A DNA stretch of 19,854 bases from Candidatus Brocadia sp. (GTDB taxonomy: Bacteria > Planctomycetota > Brocadiia > Brocadiales > Brocadiaceae). The stretch lies in assembly GCA_030837935.1 (NCBI GenBank), contig JAUQXU010000292.1, forward strand, positions 1 to 19,854, given 5' to 3'. This document shows, in pieces, positions 1-7,223 of the stretch (position 1 is the stretch's first letter; every line of letters starts with the position of its first letter). The notes beneath the pieces are model-generated. The model had not been told where the DNA came from. It made no database searches and saw nothing but the letters and a program-made list of their open reading frames with translations. Made by a program: the position numbers and the translations under genes.

Positions 1-130
1 GGTTCTTTTCGTCTATAAAGCAACTGGGTAACTCCGCAAACCGCCAAATATTGAAGTTTATTATTGATTTTTGCGTAGCAAGGGTATTATGGAAGGCCGA
101 TTTTTGCTACGCAAAAATCATTTGCAGAAT
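1..130. other. Left-edge sequence downstream of the broken methylase
   Basis: This stretch lies past the methylase stop and contains no complete gene. Its main structure is the inverted repeat at 65-120. On the minus strand one frame stays open from inside the repeat to the window edge, reading IINFNIWRFAELPSCFIDEK. I do not recognise it and it does not look like the missing second half of the methylase. It could be the start of an inserted element, a remnant, or chance. The sequence that should carry brxH, pglZ and brxA would lie further left. Confidence 0.4.
65..120. repeat. Nested inverted repeat, 17-bp perfect arms
   Basis: The left arm at 65-81 (TGATTTTTGCGTAGCAA) is the exact reverse complement of the right arm at 104-120, with 22 bases between them. 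The right arm also lies within a second palindrome: GATTTTTGC at 99-107 pairs with GCAAAAATC at 111-119 across a 3-base loop. The two pairings exclude each other. There is no clean T-run after either one, so it is not a standard intrinsic terminator. It could be the end of a mobile element or a dispersed palindromic repeat. It lies about 11 bases beyond the point where the methylase frame fails. Confidence 0.7.
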
Positions 131-1582
131 TTAGGTATAAAGAGTACCAGAAGTTATATTGGAGGGGAAAGAAACGTTAAAACGAAAAGTATTCATTATA
201 CAATGACGCTGTTGAACGTTATTAAAACCAAAAAATAATGATTCTTTTAATCTCTGATTTTCAATTTTTATAATTAGAGCAATAAGTGCACCCAACACCC
301 ACAAATTCCTTTTCGTATAAAAGTGATGCACATGGGTAATGCCTGCATGTACACCAGCACGCCATGTATCCCCCCATTCGGATCCTTTAAACATCATAGG
401 ATAGTTGGGAAACCAGTAAGGAATATCGCTGTTTTCTATTTTTTCTATAAGCGCCATATCAAAGGCATTGGGTATCTTTTCAAAACGTTTCTTGGCAATA
501 CTATAATTTAAAAGCACAGGCACTTGTTTTACCTGCCTAATAGCTTGATTGATTGCCTTATTAAATCGTGTTATCCACGCCCTTTCCATATTTCTTTTGT
601 TAAGTATTGCATTACAATGAGGGCAGGAAAATTCTTCTCTCACCTTACCTGCTTCTTTATCTACCGCCACATTCCAAAAGATTACTTCACCAGTACATTC
701 TGGACAAATAAAGACATCGGACCAGACCGTATAATTTATACGACCAAAAATAGATGATTGTGTGCTGGTAATTGTACGAACATCGTCTATCGTTTTTGCA
801 TCTTGCACTTTTTTGGCCAGTTCGTTAACCAGATCATTATACCCTTTTTGATTAGTTTTGATTGTGGCATACATCCAGCCGCATTCATCTTCGACCTCTT
901 TGAGGATACTCTTTGCTTCACGTTCAAATTCACTAACATCCACAGGGGTATTGTAATTATATGCAATAAATGTGGCTGCCGGTGAAAGGTCATTCAGGAC
1001 TGCACGTCTTGAGCCGAGGTTAGAAAATGGTTTGCCATCTTCATCGATGATAGTACTGTCATCCAACACTTTATACCCTAACGATTCAATGACCTTCTTA
1101 TCCCCGCATAATTGTGCGGCAACTCCTGTCATCCCCGTACCACAAAATCCATCAAATACAATATCCCCTGGTTCTGTGTAATGCAGGATATATCGCATGA
1201 TGGCTTTGTGGGGCACCTTTGTATGGTAAGAATGGGCGTTGTAAATAGGATCGTTCTTCCCTTCGCTAACATCAGCAGCAAACGGTTCCCGGCGGTAATT
1301 ATCAGTTTCAGGGTTATAAGGTTTGCCGTAACACTTGATAAAATCTTCGATAAATGGATTTGGACATGCAGTGTAATATGGCGGGTCAGAGAGTTTTAGG
1401 ATATCCTCATCAGTGCCGATGGGAAAGCCTTCTATCTTTCTGAACTCAGGGTTCTGCAAATGCTCGCGGAGTTTTTCCGTAAAATACTTCCTTCGTTCTT
1501 CATCATTTGGGAAGGTAAGTCCAAGGCATTCTACCGGGCCTGTTTGTTTGATGGCTTTATCATCAATAAGCAGCTTTCCCAT
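131..1582 (-). CDS. pglX: BREX-type DNA methylase (PglX-like), apparently truncated
   Basis: This is an adenine-type DNA methyltransferase that would mark the host genome in a BREX phage-defence system. The visible motifs are DPPYYTACPNPF at residues 66-77 (catalytic motif IV), HSYHTKVPHKAI at 117-128, and FDGFCGTG at 143-150 (SAM-binding motif I). Motif IV precedes motif I, a permuted order. Cys pairs at 293/296 and 320/323 look like a zinc ribbon. The position after brxF and brxC fits pglX of type 3 BREX. At 483 residues it is about half the length I expect for the family. It ends SGTLYT-stop, whereas the other frame continues TLY-IPKFCK before a TGA, as if two bases were lost from a TA run near 136-139. 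The ATG directly follows the toxin stop codon, so translation is probably coupled. Family confidence is high; the claim of truncation is inference. Confidence 0.72.
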   Translation of the reverse strand: MGKLLIDDKAIKQTGPVECLGLTFPNDEERRKYFTEKLREHLQNPEFRKIEGFPIGTDEDILKLSDPPYYTACPNPFIEDFIKCYGKPYNPETDNYRREPFAADVSEGKNDPIYNAHSYHTKVPHKAIMRYILHYTEPGDIVFDGFCGTGMTGVAAQLCGDKKVIESLGYKVLDDSTIIDEDGKPFSNLGSRRAVLNDLSPAATFIAYNYNTPVDVSEFEREAKSILKEVEDECGWMYATIKTNQKGYNDLVNELAKKVQDAKTIDDVRTITSTQSSIFGRINYTVWSDVFICPECTGEVIFWNVAVDKEAGKVREEFSCPHCNAILNKRNMERAWITRFNKAINQAIRQVKQVPVLLNYSIAKKRFEKIPNAFDMALIEKIENSDIPYWFPNYPMMFKGSEWGDTWRAGVHAGITHVHHFYTKRNLWVLGALIALIIKIENQRLKESLFFGFNNVQQRHCIMNTFRFNVSFPSNITSGTLYT

Positions 1583-2002
1583 TTAAACGCCCTGTGCTTT
1601 AAAAGGATTGATTATAGTCAGATTATTCTCAATAACCTGTTTATCTTGCATATCTTCTGTATATAGTATTGAGCAGTTATTTTCTAATGCAGATGCTATT
1701 ATAAGGCAATCCCAATACGAGTAATTTGAATGTTTCTTTATTTGGAGGGCTTTCTTTATAGTGCTTTCTTCAATAGAGGAGAATCTAAGTGCTTCCATCA
1801 AGTCATTTACTAAAGTTGTTATATCTTCTAATCCCAATAAGTTCTTTGAGAAACAAACACTGATAAATTCACTTATAACTTGAGAGCTAATATGAACCTC
1901 TTGGCTCGAAAAAATTACTTCTTTGGCTTTTGTTTTTTTGGTTTCGTCTGCACTTATAAAATATACAAGAATGTTTGTATCCACAAAAATATTATCGGGC
2001 AT
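1583..2002 (-). CDS. PIN-domain toxin, VapC-like ribonuclease
   Basis: The 139-residue protein has the compact PIN fold pattern of VapC-type RNases, which cut tRNA or mRNA when the partner antitoxin is lost. The acidic metal-binding residues are recognisable: D8 in FVDTNILVY, E45 in SEF, D98 in YWDCLIIASAL and D117 in YTEDMQD. The length is normal for the family. Its ATG lies inside the end of the upstream small gene (11-base overlap), a typical antitoxin-toxin arrangement. Its TAA is followed with no gap by the ATG of the BREX methylase. No second RBS is needed if translation is coupled. The target RNA cannot be read from the sequence. Confidence 0.85.
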   Translation of the reverse strand: MPDNIFVDTNILVYFISADETKKTKAKEVIFSSQEVHISSQVISEFISVCFSKNLLGLEDITTLVNDLMEALRFSSIEESTIKKALQIKKHSNYSYWDCLIIASALENNCSILYTEDMQDKQVIENNLTIINPFKAQGV

Positions 2003-2183
2003 GTATTTCTTCTCTATTGAATTTGTAATTTGCAGGAAGTTTTACATGATACTTTTTGAAAATGGATTCTAATACCTTTTTCCTCTCTTTCTGTTTTTTA
2101 ACGACAGTAATATGCTCTCCTTTTAGCGCCTTTTTTATTTTTTCAAATTCTTCATCTTTCTCTATTTCTATAATTATTTTCAT
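1992..2183 (-). CDS. Small VapB-like antitoxin for the PIN toxin
   Basis: This 63-residue, highly charged protein starts MKIIIEIEKDEEFEKIKKAL and ends NREEIHAR. The C-terminal Arg/Glu-rich tail resembles that of small antitoxins encoded just before PIN toxins, but I cannot name a Pfam family with certainty. The start is the ATG at 2183, because a strong GGAGG lies five bases upstream of it. A longer reading from a TTG at 2195 would place the Shine-Dalgarno inside the gene and is unlikely. The 3' end overlaps the toxin start by 11 bases. It probably neutralises the toxin and represses the cassette; both roles are inferred from position. Confidence 0.7.
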   Translation of the reverse strand: MKIIIEIEKDEEFEKIKKALKGEHITVVKKQKERKKVLESIFKKYHVKLPANYKFNREEIHAR

Positions 2184-2208
2184 AAATACCTCCAATTTTG
2201 TTTATTAA

Positions 2209-2454
2209 TCAATATGTATCTTTATCCTCTTTCAATTCTTCTAATGTCGATATGGACACCTGATATTTACCGAGTATTTTCAAAAAAGAAATCTTGTCCA
2301 TACCCGCAAGCCTGGCAGCCTTTCCAGACGATAACTTGCCCATCTCGTAGAGCTTTACTGCTGCTGCTATTTTCAGCTCTTCAGAAAAATCGTCTTGTGT
2401 TTCTTTTAACGACACCAAAATTTCATCTGGATACTCGATTGTTAATGTTGCCAT
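2209..2454 (-). CDS. UPF0175-like antitoxin protein
   Basis: The 81-residue protein has the UPF0175 pattern: a beta-strand start (ATLTIEYPDEI), then a helical part ELKIAAAVKLYEMGKLSSGKAARLAGMDKISFLKIL (residues 26-61) that looks like a helix-turn-helix DNA-binding unit. UPF0175 proteins are usually antitoxins and often pair with DUF3368 PIN toxins. Here a separate small antitoxin-like gene lies between it and the PIN gene, so it may be a second regulator or an orphan antitoxin. A clear GGAGG lies nine bases before the ATG. It is 25 bases upstream of the next gene and 166 bases downstream of brxC, so the cassette may have its own transcription as well as BREX read-through. Confidence 0.75.
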   Translation of the reverse strand: MATLTIEYPDEILVSLKETQDDFSEELKIAAAVKLYEMGKLSSGKAARLAGMDKISFLKILGKYQVSISTLEELKEDKDTY

Positions 2455-2522
2455 ATTGTTTTACCTCCAATCTTATCTAAGGAACAAGAAGTATATGAGA
2501 TTTAATAATCCGCTCATCTTCT

Positions 2523-2549
2523 GCACGGACAAACAGAGTATGTCCGTGC
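2523..2549. repeat. 9-bp perfect hairpin between brxC and the TA cassette
   Basis: GCACGGACA at 2523-2531 and TGTCCGTGC at 2541-2549 form perfect arms around a 9-base loop. Neither strand has a T-run after the stem, so it is not an ordinary intrinsic terminator. It lies in the 166-base gap between brxC and the UPF0175-like gene. It could be a dispersed palindromic repeat, an RNA processing or stabilising stem, or an operator for the TA cassette. Confidence 0.6.
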
Positions 2550-2620
2550 CACCACAAAAACCTGCATAAGTAAAATGAGAATTTCTATACAATAGATGTA
2601 TTTTATAATTATATCTTCCG

Positions 2621-5600
2621 TTATTCTATGATAATCCTGACCTTATTTGCCTCTTTTCCCCGGGTAAGACTCGTTATGTATTCATCAAAACGTCTTTTTA
2701 GCTCATCGACGGTAACCGGGGAACCGCCTGCAAGGAGTTTGTCACGTAAATCTTCTGCTTTTACGACTACTTTTGTAAGACCCGAAAGGACTTCCTGGAT
2801 AGTTTCAATGAATTCACCTGTAATCTTATCGGGCAGCCGCTTACTTTTGAGAAAACTATCAACCAGTTTTTGTTGCTCTGGTTTTATCAGTGATACGTTT
2901 TCCCGTATCATTGGATCATCGAGATTTGTGAGCAGGGTCTGCGTCCAATTGTTGAAAAGATTATCAAGTTCATCTTCAATGCCTGAAAAACGTAACCTTA
3001 CATCGTTTGAAATTAGTTCTATGGAAGGTCGAAAGTTACAATGAGGACATACAGGCGAGTGTTCGATATCTTGTTCTGTAAGGGCAAAGCATGTCTTTAA
3101 ACCTGCAAGGCTGTTTTGCAGGTTTATAAGCTGCTGACGAGGCATCAGATGAATGGTTGAAATTTTCTGGAGCTTTTCCAGTTTTTTATCCTGTATTAAT
3201 TCTGCTTTGCGTTTATCCTCGTTAACACCCAGACGGGCTTTCTTATGGAGCATCATATATTCAGTCTTGTAATGCTTTTTAAGTTCTAAAAATTCCTGCA
3301 TTATCTGTTGCCTGACCTGTACAGGATTTTGTTTGTAGTGGTTTACTATATTGGAAAAAACAGATTCCCTACCAGATTTCATTTGAGTAACTATTGAATG
3401 TCCATCAGGCAATACTGCCTCAGCAGATGAAAGATATGCACTTATTGGACCGAGTTCTGCAATCAGTTCTTGTAATTTTTTCAACTCCTGTAGTGTCTGA
3501 AGTCCAACCTGCTGTGCCTTTATTTCATCCATATCGTAACGGAAATTCTTCATTTTACCTGGGGAATTATATGCCTGAATAGACTCCAGAAATGTCTTTG
3601 TTGAACGCAGATGAGAGGTATAGGACTCTTTTTGCGGTTCTGTCAATAAGGGTTTACCCCAAAAGATCATACCCCCATGGAGGTTTTGTAAGACAATAAC
3701 AATATTCTCAATTGTTGCCGTAGCAAGGCGCTGAAGTTCCTGAACGGGCTCCTCCTTACCCTGTGTAACCATTTGTGCCATACCAGGGGCTAGTCCGAGG
3801 AGTTCAAACAATGCCTTAAGAGCAGGAATATTCCATTCTTTTGGTTTTTCAATATGTTTAAAGTTGATGATATCCGCTAACGGCGCTTCAATTATTTGAG
3901 ACAGATTGTTTGCATCAAACTTCCGTCCCGGTATAGAAAGAACAACATCACCGGAATAGATAAGGGCAGTTAATAAAACAGTAACCCATTCCGGTTCAAG
4001 ACGAAATTTATCTGGCGACATGTATTCAATATCGTTTACCTTTTTAATTAACTCGCTTCTATTGAGCACCTGACCTTGCCCTCTCTGGTTCAGGAGTTCC
4101 CGAATGTAGTTTGCATACCTGGACTTATAAGGATTCAGTTTTTCACCGTCAAGAAGTTCCAGCGCATCGAGCACATAGGTAGCTTGCCTGGTTTTTGCAC
4201 CTCCGGAAATCCATTTCAGTGCATCCTCTGCTGCCTGAACACGATTATCGCGGGTAATCAGAATAGAAAAGAAGGGATATTCTGGCGCTTGATCTTGAAA
4301 ATGTTTTTCCAGGCAAATTCCTGCGACTGCATTAATAAGGTCCCTGTAGTTATTTCCTTCGTTCGGTTTTTTCCCTGGTGAAACACCCTTCATCCATTCG
4401 ATCAGTTGTTTTGTTCTTCCCTGATAAGTTATTTCAAAGGCAGTTGTAGCATGTTCCTGAAGCCATTTTATTAAAGCATCCAAAAATATTTTAGCCTTTG
4501 ATTCATAGATCAATCTTGCCTGCCCTGAAGAAGTAGAAGCCAGATCAAGGCTTGCCGCATAATTCCGAAGGTTTTCACGAAAGGCTTCATCTATGCCGGT
4601 GAGCTTAAAGAACACTTCGTCTGCTTTTTTTTCATCTCTGAATTTTGGAGGGTCATTAGGCTGAAGGAAGTAAAGGTAAAAGTCCCGTTGTGGCACGGCG
4701 GTAGATCTCTCATTTGATGCTCCAAAGAAAAGGTATCCATGGCGAGTTACTTTATGTTCACGCCATTCTAGCTCGTACTGCCAGATGCGGTATCCAGTTA
4801 CATACGTAATATCTGTGCATTCCATTACCCTTTTGAGCGCTTCATAGTAGTAACGGTCGAGTGTCTGGAGGTCGAGGCTATCTGCACGTTTATCGATTTG
4901 AGCGTCGTAGTCAATAATTTTATGAACATCTAAATAAAACTGTCCGCAGGGTCGGCCCATATTATCTCGTTCAGTAGCAGAGATAAATTGACCATTAACC
5001 GTTTTGATGATTAACCTTAATGTGGTTTCTACTTCACCGCGTAAATCGTCTGCCGGATCACCGCCTAATTCAACTACTACAGGGTCAAAAAGACAAAGGG
5101 TATCCCTCAGTCCTTCAGCATTAAGACCAACAGATGATTCAATATCACCGACTGCCAGCCGGTAAATACTGAGTCCATTAATGATTCTATATGCAAACTC
5201 TTTATTTTTACCGCGGGGATAGCCCGTTCTTACTAAATTTTCCAGCTTGGCGCTGCATTCCAGGACTTCGCGAACTTCAGGTATTGAGCGGAATGATGCA
5301 TTCTCCTTCAAAATATTCCAGTAACTATCGTAAGAGAGTAGTCCAGGTTTATCTTCTGGAACGTCTGCATCGAGAAGTTGTCTCATGAGTAATGAGAGCG
5401 TTTTCAAAACCTCACGCTTTTCTACAGCCTTTATTCGCTCAAAAGTATCGATATAGTCAGGATGAATGGGAAACAAGCGAACAAAATCATCCATACGTTC
5501 ATTCATATTGGTATAGAATTTTGCGAAAGGGATAAGGTACTCACGGATCTTTGCCAGATGTTCCGCTGTTTTTCTCAGTAAACGTTCTGAAACGACATAT

Positions 5601-6355
5601 TTAATATCCTGGCGGGCAATAAGAATTTGCTCAAAACGATCTTTAACACGCCGAACGCTGTCAGATACAAAGGAAAAGCGTGGATTATCAAATATAGATT
5701 CCTGTACGCCGGCAATAAAGCGGAATTTTAAATGCTTGCATACCTCCCCAATCTCGCGTAAAAAGTTCAGATCAAGGACAAGATCGTGATCCCGTCGTGA
5801 ACGCAGATAGTCAAGAAACTCATCTACTACCATAAGAAGACCGTGGTCTGGATACTTCTGATGAAATGCAGACATCATTTCTTCGAAGGCGTCTTTGTGA
5901 TTTGATAGTTTATCGCGTGGTGGAAATGTATAATCAACCCCCCATCCAGAGAGGGTTTCTTCCAGATGTGAGCATATAATTTCCCGAAAATCCATGGTTG
6001 TAGATCCAAGTTCCACGCGTAATACTTTAAATTTACCAGCAATAGCGGAAGCAGCATTACTTACCTGTGAGTTCTTAAGAAAAGAGATCAGATGAGCATG
6101 TTCAGCAATTGCAGAGATAACTGACATTACATGTGATTTTCCTGTGCCATAATTTCCCACAACAAGAATGCCCTTGTTGTCCATAGGCTGTTCAAACTGA
6201 AGCTGTGGGAAGACTATACTTTCAAGCTTCTCAGCCATTTCTTGAGAGATAACATAGGTAGAAACGAGTTTTTTGGCTTCCTCCATTTTGCCTGCATCGC
6301 GAAGCTGGATAGTCGTTTCGATCGGCTCGAAATGTATCAGGTCACGGTATTTCAT
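2621..6355 (-). CDS. brxC: BREX large P-loop ATPase BrxC (DUF6079-type)
   Basis: This 1244-residue ATPase is the large nucleotide-binding component of BREX. Residues 67-74 are a textbook Walker A (GNYGTGKS), 173-180 a Walker B (LLMVVDEF), and 211-220 (FRFIAGVQES) looks like the following sensor strand of an AAA-type ATPase. A Cys pair near the C-terminus (SPVCPHCNFRPS) suggests half of a zinc site. Charged helical stretches in the last third suggest coiled coil. I recall this family as DUF6079/BrxC of type 3 BREX; the 165-residue BrxF-like gene 13 bases upstream and the methylase downstream support that. A GAGG lies just before the ATG. The frame is intact over its whole length. In type 3 BREX the next gene should be pglX; here a TA cassette intervenes. 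Confidence 0.82.
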   Translation of the reverse strand: MKYRDLIHFEPIETTIQLRDAGKMEEAKKLVSTYVISQEMAEKLESIVFPQLQFEQPMDNKGILVVGNYGTGKSHVMSVISAIAEHAHLISFLKNSQVSNAASAIAGKFKVLRVELGSTTMDFREIICSHLEETLSGWGVDYTFPPRDKLSNHKDAFEEMMSAFHQKYPDHGLLMVVDEFLDYLRSRRDHDLVLDLNFLREIGEVCKHLKFRFIAGVQESIFDNPRFSFVSDSVRRVKDRFEQILIARQDIKYVVSERLLRKTAEHLAKIREYLIPFAKFYTNMNERMDDFVRLFPIHPDYIDTFERIKAVEKREVLKTLSLLMRQLLDADVPEDKPGLLSYDSYWNILKENASFRSIPEVREVLECSAKLENLVRTGYPRGKNKEFAYRIINGLSIYRLAVGDIESSVGLNAEGLRDTLCLFDPVVVELGGDPADDLRGEVETTLRLIIKTVNGQFISATERDNMGRPCGQFYLDVHKIIDYDAQIDKRADSLDLQTLDRYYYEALKRVMECTDITYVTGYRIWQYELEWREHKVTRHGYLFFGASNERSTAVPQRDFYLYFLQPNDPPKFRDEKKADEVFFKLTGIDEAFRENLRNYAASLDLASTSSGQARLIYESKAKIFLDALIKWLQEHATTAFEITYQGRTKQLIEWMKGVSPGKKPNEGNNYRDLINAVAGICLEKHFQDQAPEYPFFSILITRDNRVQAAEDALKWISGGAKTRQATYVLDALELLDGEKLNPYKSRYANYIRELLNQRGQGQVLNRSELIKKVNDIEYMSPDKFRLEPEWVTVLLTALIYSGDVVLSIPGRKFDANNLSQIIEAPLADIINFKHIEKPKEWNIPALKALFELLGLAPGMAQMVTQGKEEPVQELQRLATATIENIVIVLQNLHGGMIFWGKPLLTEPQKESYTSHLRSTKTFLESIQAYNSPGKMKNFRYDMDEIKAQQVGLQTLQELKKLQELIAELGPISAYLSSAEAVLPDGHSIVTQMKSGRESVFSNIVNHYKQNPVQVRQQIMQEFLELKKHYKTEYMMLHKKARLGVNEDKRKAELIQDKKLEKLQKISTIHLMPRQQLINLQNSLAGLKTCFALTEQDIEHSPVCPHCNFRPSIELISNDVRLRFSGIEDELDNLFNNWTQTLLTNLDDPMIRENVSLIKPEQQKLVDSFLKSKRLPDKITGEFIETIQEVLSGLTKVVVKAEDLRDKLLAGGSPVTVDELKRRFDEYITSLTRGKEANKVRIIIE

Positions 6356-6368
6356 ACCTCTATTTTCC

Positions 6369-6866
6369 TCATATTTTATTTGGAATATGTAAGTAATCTT
6401 CTTCCGGACTTACTACGAGAAAGTCCTTAACAGGATATCGTCTGTACTCAGGGTGGTTTGGTTCGGCATACGTAAGATATCCGATTTCAATTTTGCCATT
6501 CCATGATGCAACGATTGTTCTATTGCGGGAAATTCCCAGAAGCAGCCGAAGGGTATCTTGTTTAAGTGATACGTCAAAGAGTAGTTCTATGTTGTCGAGT
6601 AATATAGTTTTTTCATTATGTTTTTCAATGATATCTCTTAGAATTGTTGCCACATGAATTGCTCGTTGCCTTGTGGTAAGATCGAGCAGAAGCCGGGAGA
6701 TCTCTACATTAACATTTAATAAAGGCAGTCCCAGCCGGTTTGCAACATCCTGTAAAGCTGATGTTTTACCCTTTTCGGATGGGGCTACAACCAAGACAAG
6801 CCTGTAATAAAGCATGTTTACTTGCTCTATTCCTTTTATAATTTGTTCTGATAAAGGCTCTGGCAT
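6369..6866 (-). CDS. brxF: BREX-3 small P-loop protein BrxF
   Basis: The 165-residue protein has a small ATPase fold: a strand LVLVVAP leading to APSEKGKT (residues 28-35, Walker A-like), KTILLDNIELL at 86-96 (Walker B-like with D91 but Asn next), and TIVASWNG at 117-124 (sensor-like). The first Gly of the P-loop consensus GxxxxGKT is Ala here. Size, motif and position directly upstream of a brxC-type gene fit BrxF, the marker gene of type 3 BREX. It is the first gene of the defence operon, with 13 bases between its TGA and the brxC ATG. I see no strong Shine-Dalgarno before its ATG and no convincing promoter. Confidence 0.75.
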   Translation of the reverse strand: MPEPLSEQIIKGIEQVNMLYYRLVLVVAPSEKGKTSALQDVANRLGLPLLNVNVEISRLLLDLTTRQRAIHVATILRDIIEKHNEKTILLDNIELLFDVSLKQDTLRLLLGISRNRTIVASWNGKIEIGYLTYAEPNHPEYRRYPVKDFLVVSPEEDYLHIPNKI

Positions 6867-7223
6867 ATAGTTGTGTGGTATTTATTAATTCTTTATCAGA
6901 TCATAAAATAACATGCAATAATCTTTAATGCTATGTAATTGTTATACTATTACGTTACTCAGTTATACCCCGGCAACATTTCCAGCATTGCATTCGACCG
7001 GTCAATTTTTCAAAGAAACTTAAAACATTCTGACGCCTCAATTCTCGCGCAGTACTTTATATCGCCACCGTTTTTTGCAAAGCTTTTATAGGAGAATAGG
7101 TGAATTGTGCAAAATATTTTGCATTGCCGCTCATATCGTAAATATGAATGAGTATATAAGCTTTGAACGAATTCATCGCAAATGAATAATCGTCTCTGGA
7201 TTGAGATATGAAATTGATTATAA
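6867..7223. other. 357-bp gap between argS and the BREX operon
   Basis: This AT-rich intergenic stretch separates the argS stop from the first BREX gene on the same strand. It must hold the end of the argS transcript and probably the brxF promoter. I see no clean intrinsic terminator and no promoter I would defend on the minus strand. The one clear structure is the 16-bp palindrome at 7108-7123. No open frame with a good ribosome binding site was found. Confidence 0.5.
7108..7123. repeat. 16-bp perfect palindrome
   Basis: TGCAAAATATTTTGCA is a perfect self-complementary sequence with no spacer. Palindromes of this kind are often bound by dimeric regulators, but AT-rich gaps also produce them by chance. 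It lies 242 bases upstream of brxF. Confidence 0.5.

Noticed and set aside
1..64. Open frame at the left edge as the missing half of the methylase
   Set aside because: The translation (NIWRFAELPSCFIDEK) does not resemble the expected continuation, and a stop codon separates it from the methylase.
2183..2195. Longer start (TTG at 2195) for the small antitoxin gene
   Set aside because: The GGAGG ribosome binding site would lie inside the gene; it is correctly spaced for the ATG at 2183.
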